A stretch of DNA of 64,000 nt. It comes from Sequoia sempervirens. Its lineage: Eukaryota; Streptophyta; Pinopsida; Cupressales; Cupressaceae. Location of the stretch: positions 1 to 64,000 of the forward strand of contig VDFB02254869.1 of assembly GCA_007258455.2 (NCBI GenBank), read 5' to 3'. Shown here piece by piece: positions 10,942 to 21,060 of the stretch; the first letter of the stretch is position 1; each line of letters opens with the position of its first letter. The notes below the pieces were generated by a model that saw only the letters and a list, made by a program, of their open reading frames with translations, was not told the DNA's origin and did no database searches. The position numbers and the translations under genes were made by a program.

Positions 10942-11490
10942 CTATCCTTTAATAGCTTTTCGATCTACATAATGAATGCCAAACTCACTTAAAATCATTA
11001 CCCATTTTGCAAGTCTTCCTATTAAAGTAGCTATGCTTAATAGGTATTTTAATGGATCAATCTTGGTTATCAGCTTAACTGTATGAGCCAACATATAGTG
11101 TCGCAACTTTTGAGAAGCAAACACCATTGCAAGGAAAGCTTTTTCAATGAAACTGTAGTTTAATTCATGTCTTGTTAAGGTTCTGCTGATATAGTATATG
11201 GCTCTTTCTTTACCTGTAGAATCTTCTTGTGCTAGCAATGCTCCCAAGGATACTTCTGTTGCTAAAATATAGAGTATGAGTGGATCTCCTGGAATAGGTG
11301 GAATTAAAACTAGTGGGTGCATAAGATATTGCTTAATCTGATTGAATGCGGCTTCGCATTTGTCATCCCATTTGAATGGGACATTCTTATGCAATAAATG
11401 TGTAAATGGCAAGCTTTTGTCTGCCAGTTGAGCTATAAACCTTCTGATTGACTGTAGTCGTCCTTGCAATGATCAAAGCTGACTAATATT
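10942..11490 (-). pseudogene. Tat-A RT-linked RNase H domain
   Basis: Follows RT in the same frame. It shows LQGRLQSIRRFIAQLADKS (connection), FKWDDKCEAAFNQIK, a degenerate LYILATEVSLGALLAQED core, AIYYISRTLTRHELNYS and KLITKIDPLKYLLS. The usual catalytic Asp of the 'YLAVSD' type position is not preserved, as is common where a second RNase H has taken over. Stops at 11491-11493 and 11473-11475 separate it from RT. Confidence 0.85.
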
Positions 11491-12465
11491 TCATGGTGGC
11501 GAAATATCCATTATAGCTTGTACTTTTTTTGGATCAACCTCTATGCCCTTTTCTGAAACAATGTATCCTAGGAGTTTTCTAGATGTAACACCAAAGACAC
11601 ATTTCTTTGGATTGAGTCGAACATTGAACTGCTCCATTCTGGTAAATATTTTTGACAATATTTCTAGATGTTCTTCTCGTGTGTGAGATTTGGCAAGTAA
11701 ATCATCAACATAATCTTCCATGAATGTATGCATCATGTCATGAAAAATGGTTGTCATTGCTCTTTGATAAGTAGCTCCAGCATTCTTTAACCCAAATGGC
11801 ATTACATTCCAGCAATAGGTACCCCAAGGGCATGTGAATGCTGTTTTATCTTGATCCTCTGGTGCAATTTTTATCTGGTTGTATCCTGAAAATCCATCCA
11901 TTAATGAATACATTGCATGACCAGCAGTTAAATCAACAATCATATCTATGTTGGGCAAAGGAAAATCATCTTTGGGACAAGCTTTATTTAAATCTCTAAA
12001 ATCTATACAAACTATGATCCTTCCATCTGGCTTTGAAATAGGTACAATATTGGAAATCCATTTGGCATAATCAATAGCCCGAATGAATCCAACATCCAAA
12101 AGATTCTTTAATTCTTCTTTGACCAATAATGCAACATGTGGATGCATTTTTCTAAGCTTTTGCTTCACAGGTTTTACCCCTGCTTTGATAGATAAATGAT
12201 GCATTATCAGATTTGGATCTAATCCTGGCATATCAGCATATGACCAAGCAAAGTTGATTTGATTCTCCTTCAAGAATTCCATAAATTTCAGGACTTCTTC
12301 AATTGTTAATGATGCTGCAAGTTGTAAGATTTTTGGCTGCACTGTTGTACTTATATTGATTGATTCTGTTGGTTCAATCAAAATAGAAGATCTTTTGTGA
12401 TAATGTTTGGGAAGAGTGTCAAGTTTCTCATCCTTCAGTGCCTCAAAAAGGTTTTCACTGTCGGA
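11491..12465 (-). pseudogene. Tat-A reverse transcriptase
   Basis: This copies genomic RNA into DNA. Ordered motifs: DMPGLDPNLIMHHL, KPVKQKLRKMHP, ISKPDGRIIVCIDFRDLNKA, CPKDDFPLPNID, SLMDGFSGYNQI (first catalytic Asp), CPWGTYCWNVMPFGLKNAGA, and MEDYVDDLLAKS (YVDD with both Asp). It ends in KLLGYIVSEKGIEVDPKKV. The domain itself is uninterrupted between the stops at 12466-12468 and 11491-11493. Confidence 0.92.
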
Positions 12466-13239
12466 TTAGCTCTTTATTTTTCTCTTGTTTTGATCTATCA
12501 CTGCCATTTTCCGGTTTTCACCAATAGATCCATCTTTTATTTCATTTATTTTGCAGCTAAGAGAGTTGACACCCTCCTTATCAAAATCATGAGTATGAAA
12601 TTCTTGGATGAAACAATTGTTTTCTTCATTAGGAGAACAAAGGAAATTTATAATGCCATCATCATGGAATGTAGGAATGTGGATAGGTGCATCATTGTCC
12701 CAATCAATAAGTTCTGGATAAATTAAAGGCATAGGATCATTAGGTTGGGTGAGGTATTGAATTGTCAAAGTCATGACACGGCGATCATCTTCATGGTAGA
12801 CAAGGTCTATGATGGTATTCTCTTGTTGATTGTCAATCTCGTTAGAATATGATTCATCCTCACTTGAGTCATGATCGCTTTGTAAAACATAATCAAGTGG
12901 AGGCCTTGAGCCTTGTCCTTGTATGAGAATAGGTGCATATTTATGTATAGTATCAACTTGTTTGTCTCTCCAAAATTCATCATTATAAATGGTGTCCCAT
13001 TCATATTCATTAGAATCAGTATCTGAACTATTCTGCAATTGAAAAACTGATTCATGAGGTTTATCTGTCTTTGATTCTCCTTCATGAGTTGATTGTGCTT
13101 GCTGTGAAGTAGACTCTTCTTTATCTTTACCATATCCAAGTCCTGTTTTATCACTTGGATGTATTGAAACAGGTTGAATTGGTTCTATAATTCCTTCTCT
13201 TCTCTTTCCTATAGGACCATTTCCTTCATAGCCCATCTT
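12466..13239 (-). pseudogene. Tat-A acidic linker with G-patch-like start
   Basis: Directly after an in-frame TAG at 13240-13242 comes KMGYEGNGPIGKRREGI, which resembles a G-patch (a glycine-rich RNA-binding motif seen between protease and RT in Tat elements). The rest is acidic and low in hydrophobics (NEYEWDTIYNDEFW, DSSEDESYSNEID). Tat-B has the same arrangement near 32090-32180. Function beyond the G-patch is unknown. Confidence 0.7.
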
Positions 13240-14100
13240 CTACATGATAGCGTACCCCTTACCATATTGTTCTATAGGTAACTTAATGTGCAAGAGAGAT
13301 TCATCTTCATCTTTGTATAGCCAATTTAGGATGTCCCTATCTTCAGCTTCTTCTTCAGTGGTGTTGGCTCTAATGAATTTTCCATCAAACTTTGTGATTG
13401 GCACAAAAGTTTGGGATGTAGAGGGTGTTGCAATCTTTTGATTTGATAAGGTTGGCTGCCCATGTGACCTAGGAGAAGGAGGTAAGGTAGAAAGAGATAG
13501 TGAATATCCCCCTACCCCTTTATCTTTAAACTTTAGCTTAGTATCAAGATTCTTTGTCAATTCTTGCAATTGAAGATGCAGATTGGAAGAAGAAATAGCA
13601 AGAGCTTCCCTATTGTGTGGGACAAAGGAATCTTGAGGTGCTCGAAGATTTGAACAAGTTTGGGTACTATTGTAATCAGCTTGTATAGTTATTTCCTGTC
13701 CATCATATGGAAACTTGATGCATTGATGATACGTTGATGGTACTGCTTGCATATCATGAATCCATGGATGACCCAAAAGTATGTTATAGGAAAGATCCTG
13801 ATCTAGACCCTGACAAAATGTGTTCTTCACAATAGGTCCCACTCTGATAGGTAACAATATTAATCCTTTAGAAGCTCTTTCTTCATCATCATATGCCTTG
13901 ATAGTTATTTTCCTTCGTGGATCAATTTCATTTTCTGATATTCCCAAGGAATTTATTAACTTTAAAGTACAAATGTTTAAACTGGCTCCTCCATCTATTA
14001 AGACATATCTAATTCAATGTTTATGGATCATAACTTCAAGATAGAGCGATGAATTATGTGGATGTGTCATGGAGGCATCATCTTTGTCAGAAAATGAAAG
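13240..14100 (-). pseudogene. Tat-A aspartic protease
   Basis: Retropepsin-like region: RYVLIDGGASLNICTLKL holds the active-site Asp in DGGA (in place of the more usual D-T/S-G), followed by PIRVGPIVKNTFCQG and YNILLGHPWIHDMQAVPST. An in-frame TGA at 14014-14016 lies just ahead of RYVLIDGGA, and TAG at 13240-13242 ends the segment. It would process Gag and Pol. Confidence 0.82.
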
Positions 14101-16005
14101 ACAAGTGGGGGCAGACAAATGTCCCACCATGGCTTGAAATTTGTTTACATCTAAATCAGTATCAACAGTTGTATTTATGAGAGCTTCTTCTAAAATATTC
14201 TTGTGTATGGGAGATATTTTGAGAAGTTCAAGGATGGAGATTTGAGCTGATGTTTTTCTCAATTGATCAACCAGATTATATTGACTTGGAGAAGAAATAG
14301 TTGCTTTAGATGAACTTCCTTTTAGAACAACTTTTGCTTGTCCTCTCGTAGTCACATTAACCTGTTGATATTCTTGTTTTCCCTTGATTTTGATAACATT
14401 AACATATTGATCATCAACATAGATGTGACAGATTATATTGTCTTCAACATTATGTATGCTTTTGGATTTTGCATCTGATGTTTCCCCCTTTTGATAGTTT
14501 GGTAAAGGATCTTTGAATGCTTGATGATCGTCATTGGTATGATGTCCTTCAGTTGTAATGGTACCATTATCAATTAAATCTTGTACTAGATTTTTCAAAG
14601 CTTGACAATTATTCATCCTATGACCTTTAAATTGATGATAATTACAATAATACGAGTCATTCCATGATGGCGGTTTGACTCGTGGATCATAATATCTTTG
14701 TGGAGGTAAGGTGATAACCTTATTATCAAGAAGCTCCTTGAGAGCAGACTCAAGAGATTGACCCAAAGCAGTAAAATTCCATCGATTTGAAAATAATGGA
14801 GGTTTGGATGGATTTGATGTTTGGGTATTGCCAAAATTGTTATTGAAATTACCACGATTTTGATTGGTCATGCTTTCTTGCTTGGAGGTTTGTCCTTGTT
14901 GATTGTTGTTTCCTTGTTGATTGTTTCGTGGAGCACTTGATAGATTGAAAATAGATGGTCTTATTAGTAAATTATTTGCATCTACTATACCATCATTGAC
15001 AACATTTTTGTTCCTATTCCAAAACCTTGTTTTATCGTTGTTGTTTTGGTTTGATGTACTTGGATTATCAAGTTTTATCACTCCTCATTTAACCAAGGCC
15101 CCTTCAATTGTGATTGCATTTTCAATCAATTTTTCAAAATTATGAGGACAATGAAGATTAAGCCTATAGCTTAATTCTGGATGTAGGCTATTGATGAAGA
15201 TATCCATCTTTTCCTTTTCAGGAATAGGACGAGAATATCGTGAAAATAACCTTCTCCACCTTTGCAAGAACGTAGTGAAGGGTTCTCCTACTTTTTGTTT
15301 CACTTTATAAAGATCAAGCATTGTTATCGGGTGTTGAATGTTGTAGGAGTATTGTGATATAGATTTATTTATTAATTCCTCAAAGGTTTTGATGGGTGGA
15401 GTGATCTTTGAAAGCCACTCCATGGATTGTACACCTAGACTTCATGGAAATAATCGCATTAAGTAGGTATTGTCATAGGTGAATTCTAGACTCATATTTC
15501 GGAAATCCCTCACATGATCAATGGGATCAGTTTTTCCATTATAACTATCATACTTAGGGATTTCACAATGTTTTGGAAATGGGATCATTTGAAGACTCCT
15601 ATCGAATGGATAAGGAAATATGTCTTCCAAAACATACTTCTTTGTTGTACCCCCTTGCATCTCTTTTATTTTCCCTTGTAATTCTTTTATCTGTTGAGTA
15701 AGGGCACTAAAGTCATTAGGAGGAGTTTCAGGATTCTGTTTAATCCCTTCCATATCGAAATTGTGAGGTAACTTAGCTCCTTGATTAGCTAATGAAAGAA
15801 AGTATCTTTCTTTGTTTCGTTCTAAAATCCTTTCCATAAGAGTATGGAATTGAGGATCTTGTTCTGCTTCTTGAAGCTTTTCTTCTGTTAATTCGTCAAC
15901 ATTAAATGTTTCCTCTTCTTTTTCATTACAGTCACCCATTTTACTTGTAGTGGTTTCTCCCTCGTCTTTTTCCATGTGTTTTTGAGATCTCGTGAAGACA
16001 GACAT
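14101..16005 (-). pseudogene. Tat-A Gag
   Basis: The first Met gives MSVFTRSQKHMEKDEGE, then an acidic helical region, DIFPYPFDRSLQMIPFP, YDSYNGKTDPIDHVRDF and TYLMRLFP. The Gag core continues past a TGA (15442-15444) with MEWLSKI, FEELINKSISQY and FTTFLQRWRRLFSRY. After a second TGA (15085-15087) there is an Asn/Gln-rich stretch and YCNYHQFKGHRMNNCQALK, a zinc-binding CxxH..HxxxxC-type variant. Gag packages the RNA. All parts share one frame with pol. Confidence 0.85.
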
Positions 16006-16282
16006 AGGTTTTGTTCCAAGTTCTACTAACTTTTGATCAAAAGAGTGAAATAGTGCAATTATGTGATAGATATGAAAGTCAGGATAGAATGAAGATTCTA
16101 TGACTTACAAAGGTTTCTAATCTTTAGGTTGTGTTGTTCCCTAATTGAAAGGATGAAAATCCTGTTGATGGGAATTTAAGCAAAAGATCAATAAAAAGAT
16201 GATTTTGCACTTTATAAAGTTTTGATCATAGCTTTGTAAAAGGATGGATTTAGTGATGAATGCCTAATGTAATCTAAGTTCT

Positions 16283-16624
16283 CTATTGAAAAATTTGATT
16301 TGGACGAGTTGAATATTCAATTGCAGGTTGGGGAATATAACTGAAACGAATGCGTTGACTATGGTTATGCCTTTGAGAAAGGGCTCTTCTTTGAAAGTAA
16401 GCTTGTGAGTACAAAGGTTCTATAGCATAATCATCAGAAAGACCTCTAACACAATCATGATACCTATGAAGAAAGGTTCTATATTTGAGTAAAACTTTTT
16501 GGCTTTGATACAAGAATCGTCTCTTCTTCAATAGTTTCTTGTGGTTAAGGGGTTTCTTTGGCTTTTTAATCCTTTTGAAAACGGATTTCTTTACAAACGT
16601 TGCGGATTTCCAATCTCGTAACAT
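16283..16624 (-). CDS. Small basic ORF upstream of Tat-A gag, hypothetical
   Basis: From the first ATG (16624) it gives 113 residues starting MLRDWKSATF, strongly basic in the first half (KRIKKPKKPLNHKKLLKKRR), then Tyr/His/Arg-rich. No family was recognised. Ogre-type Tat elements carry an extra ORF ahead of gag, so the position is suggestive, but the length could also be chance. It is in the element sense and ends about 280 bases before the gag start. Confidence 0.3.
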   Translation of the reverse strand: MLRDWKSATFVKKSVFKRIKKPKKPLNHKKLLKKRRFLYQSQKVLLKYRTFLHRYHDCVRGLSDDYAIEPLYSQAYFQRRALSQRHNHSQRIRFSYIPQPAIEYSTRPNQIFQ

Positions 16625-17269
16625 GAGATTAATCAATGTGATAGTGAGTGTTGGATGATCTTATCTGAATTAGTGTATTGAAAACACATCAAACAAGTTG
16701 TAGAATAGTTGTCTTAAGTTCTATGCTAAACATCAAGTGTATAATCAAAATGTTTTTCAAAAATTGTTTTAATGGGTTTTACACATGATAAGCATTTCAA
16801 ATAGACTCACTCTTAGTTCACAAGTAGGTCATCATAGTAATCAATAGCCCACATTTTAAAACTGTGTCGGCTCACACAGTTGTGTCACCCCCGAAAGGGC
16901 GCCCGTGTTTTTGTCTTTTCCAGGTGCGTACTCAGAGTGACGGAAGTGGATACCGGATCCCTTGAGCAAATAATCCTTGGCAGTTATATGGTGAGTATCT
17001 TGGGGGTAGATTCTTCCCTCCCTTGCACTGTGATTAATATGATGTTCGAAAACTGACTCGGTAAGATACTACACTAAGTTCTTAGTAAGGGTTTTTGTTC
17101 GGTGCAGCAAATGATAGACTCCCTCGAGAGACCTCCCTACCTTTAGAACAAAGGCTTTGGGGATGGTCATCAATGCACACTACCATCGAATGGGATTTTC
17201 ATCAACCATCCGCATTTGATTAGAGTGGGTTGGAAAACTTGGCTTTAGTTGTTCCCACTTAGGTCGTTC

Positions 17270-17299
17270 CCGTAGGGTGAGTACTTTTTCCCACTACGG
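17270..17299. other. Leader hairpin enclosing GGTGAGTACTTTTTCC
   Basis: CCGTAG (17270-17275) pairs with CTACGG (17294-17299). The enclosed 16-base motif GGTGAGTACTTTTTCC recurs exactly in the otherwise diverged Tat-B leader at 37635-37650. Confidence 0.6.
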
Positions 17300-17521
17300 C
17301 AGACCTTCTAAAAGGTGTTAATAAAACTGTAAAATGCATAAAGTAAAATAGGTGAGTTTGGCATTTTGATCACCTAGTTAAGGGGAGAGCATAGGCCTAT
17401 CACCAAAAACAAAGAAAACAAGAATTTATTTTAAGCCCAAAATAAAAAATTTCTATGCTAAGTGAAGATGTTGCTTCACACAAACACAAAATTTCTTTTT
17501 AGCCCAAAATGAAATGTGAAA

Positions 17522-17655
17522 TGTCTACCCTAGGATTGCTTCATTTTACTTTATGTTTCTACCCTAGGATTGGTTCATTCCATTTATATGTCTACCCTAG
17601 GATTGGTTCATTCCATTTATATGTCAACCCTAGGATTGGTTCGTTTTAATTTAAA
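17522..17655. repeat. 33-bp tandem repeat, four copies, in the Tat-A leader
   Basis: The core 'accctaggattggttcatt' recurs with unit starts at 17525, 17559, 17592 and 17625 (periods 34, 33, 33). The Tat-B leader has irregular 'gttcattttaa' repeats at 37775-37970 in the equivalent place. Confidence 0.85.
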
Positions 17656-17737
17656 GCTATTAACTGTCCGCGGTTGCGTTAGATTCAGTTAAACTATTTT
17701 CAAAGTACAAATTACACTTTGCAGGTTTGTGAAATAT

Positions 17738-17989
17738 GCGCTATAACAGACCTTACGGGTGCTGCAGGATTCTTTATAGGTGCTGCAAAAATCCTTAAGG
17801 GTGCTACAAAAATCTTTATAGGCACTGGAGGATGGTTCAGAAGCGCTGCAGGATGGATCAGTAGTGCTGCAGGATGTCTCAAATGCACTGCAAGATGTCT
17901 TAAAAGCACTGCAATATACCTTAAGAGCGCTGCAAGATGGATCAAATGCACTGTAGGATGTCTCAAATGTGCTGAACTGGGTATGATAT
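17738..17989 (-). repeat. Tat-A leader array: 12 perfect-register 21-bp units
   Basis: Twelve consecutive 21-bp units with no indel, each starting GCGCT, GTGCT or GCACT on the plus strand, followed by 'gcaggat' and 'tcaaat' variants. It ends about 90 bases from the primer site. The minus strand of these units matches the plus strand of the 3' array at 5168-5386: ATTTGATCCATCTTGCAGCG here against ATTTGATAAATTTTGTAGCG there (16 of 20). Confidence 0.9.
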
Positions 17990-18078
17990 TTCTAAAATGT
18001 GTTTCTTGCACTAATCTACTTTTTTTTTGCCGTAACTTGTCAAAGAAACCTGCAAAAAGATATTAAAAATGGGGGCAA

Positions 18079-18098
18079 GAGCCCCACGGTGGGCGCCA
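18079..18098 (-). promoter_or_regulatory. Tat-A primer-binding site, tRNA-Lys(CTT)
   Basis: The minus strand reads TGGCGCCCACCGTGGGGCTC, the exact complement of the 3' end of plant tRNA-Lys(CUU) including CCA, over 20 bases (recalled tRNA sequence). It lies 109 bases inside the end of LTR homology, much further than the usual 0-5. Confidence 0.85.
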
Positions 18099-18207
18099 AA
18101 AATGGCAAAAAATAATGATAACATTAACCTGTTGATTAAATTTCAATTTTTATGATTTTAATGTGTATATGTTAATATGTAATCAAAATGAAAACAATAA
18201 ACACAAA
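18099..18207 (-). other. Extra 109 bp between Tat-A primer site and LTR homology
   Basis: AT-rich sequence present beside the 5' LTR but absent from the 3' LTR. It ends 'ttgccattt' next to the primer site on the minus strand. Either it is the true end of U5, lost from the 3' LTR, or it is unique leader. Confidence 0.7.
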
Positions 18208-19352
18208 TGATGGAACTTTAAACTAAAGAAATTTGAAATGCAAATTAAAATAAGCAGGAAATCTTCAGAAGCATTCCATCTTTCTCTATCTTCAGAGGTT
18301 TGTTCGAAGCTACTGCTCTCAGATTGTGTAAGCTCAGCTTCTCCAAATGGCAATCTGTAGAATGAGTCTGCAAAGGAAGTTCTATCCTATATGCTGGTGA
18401 AGGTGAAAATGCTGACGAATATGCACAAGGGCTATGAATTATGCACAGAGGCTGTAAATGGAGGATGCTATGGATATGCTATGATATGCCATGATTCTAT
18501 TGCTATGAAATGAAAATATTGTGAATGCTAAAAAGGCTTATGCTATTGTAAATTGAATATATTTTTTCTGCTGAAAGCTTCTATATGATTTGAAGGACCC
18601 GATAGTCCTATTTATAGTTTTTCTTAGGCAAAATCTTGGCTGGCAAAGATCAACGACTGTGAGATTGTCTGGTAGAATTGAAAGGTGAGAGATGGAGAGG
18701 TTGAGAGGAAGATGGAGAATGTTGGGAGGTTGGAGAGAAGAATGGAGCCTTGTGTTCAGCCCACGGGAACAAGCCTGCACAAGAACATAAGAATTTAATT
18801 TTTCTGTTTCGACAGTTTGCTTCACGGCTGTTGAAGATAATCCCCAAATTAATTAAATAAATAAATTTATTTAATTTCATTTATTGAGTTTGATTTTTGA
18901 TTTTTAGAACTATGGAAGATTAAATATTTTGGAATATTTAATTATGATGTGACTTTAGAATAATTAATTAAATATTTTGAGATATTTAATTGTGAATAGA
19001 TATTAGAAGAATTTAATTAAATATTTTTGGAATATTTAATTATGAATGAATATTAGAATCAAATTTATTTAGAAGAAAGGAATATTTAATCTTTATTTGA
19101 ATAAAATATTCAAACCAGGATTATTGATAATTAATATAAATAAATCATAACGTTTATTTAATTAATTAAGAAATGAATAAGAAAAATGATTAAATAAACT
19201 TATTTGTTTAATCAAAATGAAAGAATGAACAAATATAAATAAATTATTTAAATTTATTTATACATAGATGGAATTCGAAGATTTTAATTAAATATTAAAA
19301 ATATTTAATTAATTACCAGACAATGTGATGTGACCATTTTTAGGTGTATACA
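18208..19352 (-). repeat. Tat-A 5' LTR
   Basis: Matches 3467-4611 along its length. It ends GTGTATACA followed by the TSD GAAGT. In element sense U3 starts at 19352, and the promoter TATA lies at 18608-18616. Confidence 0.9.
18608..18616 (-). promoter_or_regulatory. TATA box of the Tat-A 5' LTR
   Basis: Minus-strand TATAAATAG in the 5' LTR, conserved in the 3' LTR at 3867-3875. It is the likely start region for genomic RNA. Confidence 0.6.
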
Positions 19353-19357
19353 GAAGT
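19353..19357. repeat. Target-site duplication of Tat-A, right copy (GAAGT)
   Basis: Identical to 3460-3464; Tat-B LTR sequence resumes directly after it. Confidence 0.88.
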
Positions 19358-20215
19358 CAGGAAGCCAAGAGCATGAAGCCAAGAGATGTACAAATGAGAC
19401 CAAAATTGCCATTTTATAGAAAAAGTCAATTTTGGATGGATGGCCAAGATTGAAGATTGATAAATTCCCTAAGATCAATGGTTAAAATTGAATGTGACAA
19501 CCCACAATTAGGGTTAGGGTAACATTAGGGTGAAATTTGAAATGAGTGGTCAAGATTTGATTTCAAAAAATCAAATCAAGGTACAAGATTGCATGTGACA
19601 AGGAGATAAGAATTGCATGGAAAAAGAAAGAGCTAGAAAATCAAATAATAATAGAAATTGTTTGATTTAAGAGGGAAAGTTGACATTTTGAATTAAAAAC
19701 CTATTTAATTCAAAAGGTGGGGCCATGTGATAGTAAATAATTAATTTGAATTATTTACTACTTGAGAGAAAATTAGAAAGTGGAAAATTTTAAATAAATT
19801 ATTTTATTTTAAAATTGGGAAAAGGCCAAGGTGGACAATAATTAAATAAATTAAAGAATTTATTTAATTATGAGAAGACATAAGATATTAATGACATATT
19901 TATATAAATAAATAAAATAAATAAAATTTATTTATTTAAATAATCATGAGGAAATAATGGACAAAAGATAATTAAATAAATTTAAGAATTTATTTAATCA
20001 TAGAGAGACATAAGACATTAGCGACTTATTTAAATAAAATAACTGTAATTTATTTATTTAAATAGTCAGGAGGAATAAAAGATATGAATTAATTAAATAA
20101 TTAAGAATTATTTAATTAATAGTTGAATTTGGACTATAGGACATAACTAAATATGTTAGAAAGAAATATGGAGAAAATAGAATTTGCAGGACTAGGTCAA
20201 TTTTATGTGTCTGCA
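19358..20215 (-). repeat. Tat-B 3' LTR, inner (U3) part
   Basis: Matches the 5' LTR from about 40610 to 41461: 'agccaagagcatgaag', the repeated 'attaaataaatt' tracts and the end 'ggtcaattttatgtgtct'. It ends CTGCA at 20215. Two adjacent TTAGGG units near 19505 are part of the LTR and not telomeric. Confidence 0.88.
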
Positions 20216-20230
20216 TTTTGCCCCTCTTTG
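20216..20230 (-). promoter_or_regulatory. Tat-B polypurine tract
   Basis: Minus strand CAAAGAGGGGCAAAA next to the TGCAGACAC start of the 3' LTR; identical to the Tat-A tract. Confidence 0.88.
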
Positions 20231-20261
20231 TCATAATGCAGCCTGTTGCATTATGACAAAG
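20226..20261. other. Perfect 15-bp hairpin overlapping the Tat-B polypurine tract
   Basis: CTTTGTCATAATGCA (20226-20240) pairs fully with TGCATTATGACAAAG (20247-20261) around a 6-base loop. It has the same place as the Tat-A hairpin but a different stem. Confidence 0.85.
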
Positions 20262-20500
20262 ACAATTCAGTCAAAAACATGCCCCAATGAAGGTACAAAG
20301 TATCTATGCCCCCTTAGGAAAATAATCAAATTTTGGCCCGATAAGAAAAAAAATTGGAAAGTGTCCCGATAAGTCAATTTGATGTCTAGAAAAATAATCA
20401 GTTTTCAATTTCGGCATGTTTAAAGAGGCCAAAAACTCAGTCAAGGTTGGTCAAATGAGCCTCTAGTAATAAAGTTTTGAAGAAAATCCCACTTTTACCC

Positions 20501-20509
20501 TATAAATAG
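20501..20509 (+). promoter_or_regulatory. TATA box of the Tat-B antisense gene
   Basis: TATAAATAG on the plus strand, about 85 bases before the first ATG of the predicted first exon. The surrounding block is conserved in Tat-A, where the box has decayed. Confidence 0.55.
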
Positions 20510-20591
20510 GTTCAAAATGGGTAAAAATTCCATTCATTTTCACTTTTACTATTTGAAATTTGAGAGCTCAGAGAGAGAGGAGACTTTGGTG

Positions 20592-20669
20592 ATGATGGTG
20601 ACTCTAGTGACTGAGCATCGCAAGTACATTATGCGGACTTTCAAGCGGCCAGAGGGCGCAGAGGCACTG
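20592..20669 (+). pseudogene. Predicted first exon of the Tat-B antisense PMD gene
   Basis: ATG at 20592 opens MMVTLVTEHRKYIMRTFKRP and runs to the donor CACTG|GTAAGT at 20670. The short basic peptide has no recognised domain. The exon call rests on the donor, the upstream TATA and the match in layout to Tat-A. Confidence 0.4.
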
Positions 20670-20740
20670 GTAAGTACATCATACCCACTTTGTAATTTTG
20701 TCATTTTGCGTGCCTTTTTTAGGGTTTAAAGTCAAGTCAA

Positions 20741-21060
20741 TGAATGCACTACAACGCATATACATTTGTATAAGCCACATTCACGTTCGTGTTGCACACA
20801 TTTGTGGACTAGTGCGACACAATCGTCATTTCACAACACAAATGATAGACATAGTGACACAATTGCTCTATTGCAATGCAAACGTGAGGCCATTCGACGC
20901 AAGTGTTATTACAATGACACATATGATCAATGGAGTGACACAAGCGCTGCAGGATGACGCATTTGTGAGCTTGTGCAATGCAATTGCTCTATCGCGACAT
21001 TAATGAAAATTCAAACGATGCAATTGACTTAGCGCGACACAATTACCTTTGATGTGACCA
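20741..21060 (+). repeat. Tat-B 3' repeat array, about 21-bp units
   Basis: About 14 units with cores such as 'gtgacacaattgctctat', 'gcgacacaat' and 'tgacgcatttgtg' at near 21-bp spacing. The minus strand of 20861-20880 (TGCATTGCAATAGAGCAATT) matches the plus strand of the leader array at 40152-40171 (TGCGTTGCAACAGAGCGAAT), 16 of 20. It lies in the predicted intron of the antisense gene. Confidence 0.75.

Larger units (their letters stand above)
16006..18078 (-). other. Tat-A 5' leader
   Basis: About 2.1 kb between the primer site and gag. It holds the 21-bp array (17738-17989), a 33-bp tandem repeat (17522-17655), a hairpin motif (17270-17299) shared with Tat-B, and a basic ORF (16283-16624). 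Tat elements often have long leaders, sometimes with an intron or an ORF ahead of gag. Confidence 0.75.
3465..19352 (-). mobile_element. Tat-A: Tat-lineage Ty3/gypsy element with antisense PMD gene
   Basis: A 15,888-bp element nested in the Tat-B 3' LTR with TSD GAAGT. LTRs: 3465-4611 (3') and 18208-19352 (5'), outer ends TG and CA. It has a tRNA-Lys primer site at 18079-18098 and a polypurine tract at 4612-4626. Gag-pol (16005 down to 9088) keeps one reading frame and is interrupted only by stop codons. Between pol and the 3' LTR, on the plus strand, is a PMD gene. The leader and the 3' region carry mutually inverted 21-bp repeat arrays. It is the youngest insertion in this nest because it lies inside Tat-B. 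Confidence 0.92.

Noticed and set aside
17738..17989. A CRISPR-like array
   Set aside because: Head-to-tail 21-bp units without unique spacers, in a plant retrotransposon leader.
18079..18098. A tRNA-Lys gene fragment
   Set aside because: Only the 3'-terminal bases including the non-encoded CCA are present and they abut an LTR region, so it is a primer-binding site.
14350..18145. Shared 16-mer 'acattaacctgttgat' in the gag region and beside the 5' LTR of Tat-A
   Set aside because: A single short AT-rich match without flanking similarity; may be chance.
19505..19530. Telomere-like TTAGGG repeats
   Set aside because: Two units only, and part of the Tat-B LTR (also at 38945 and 40755).
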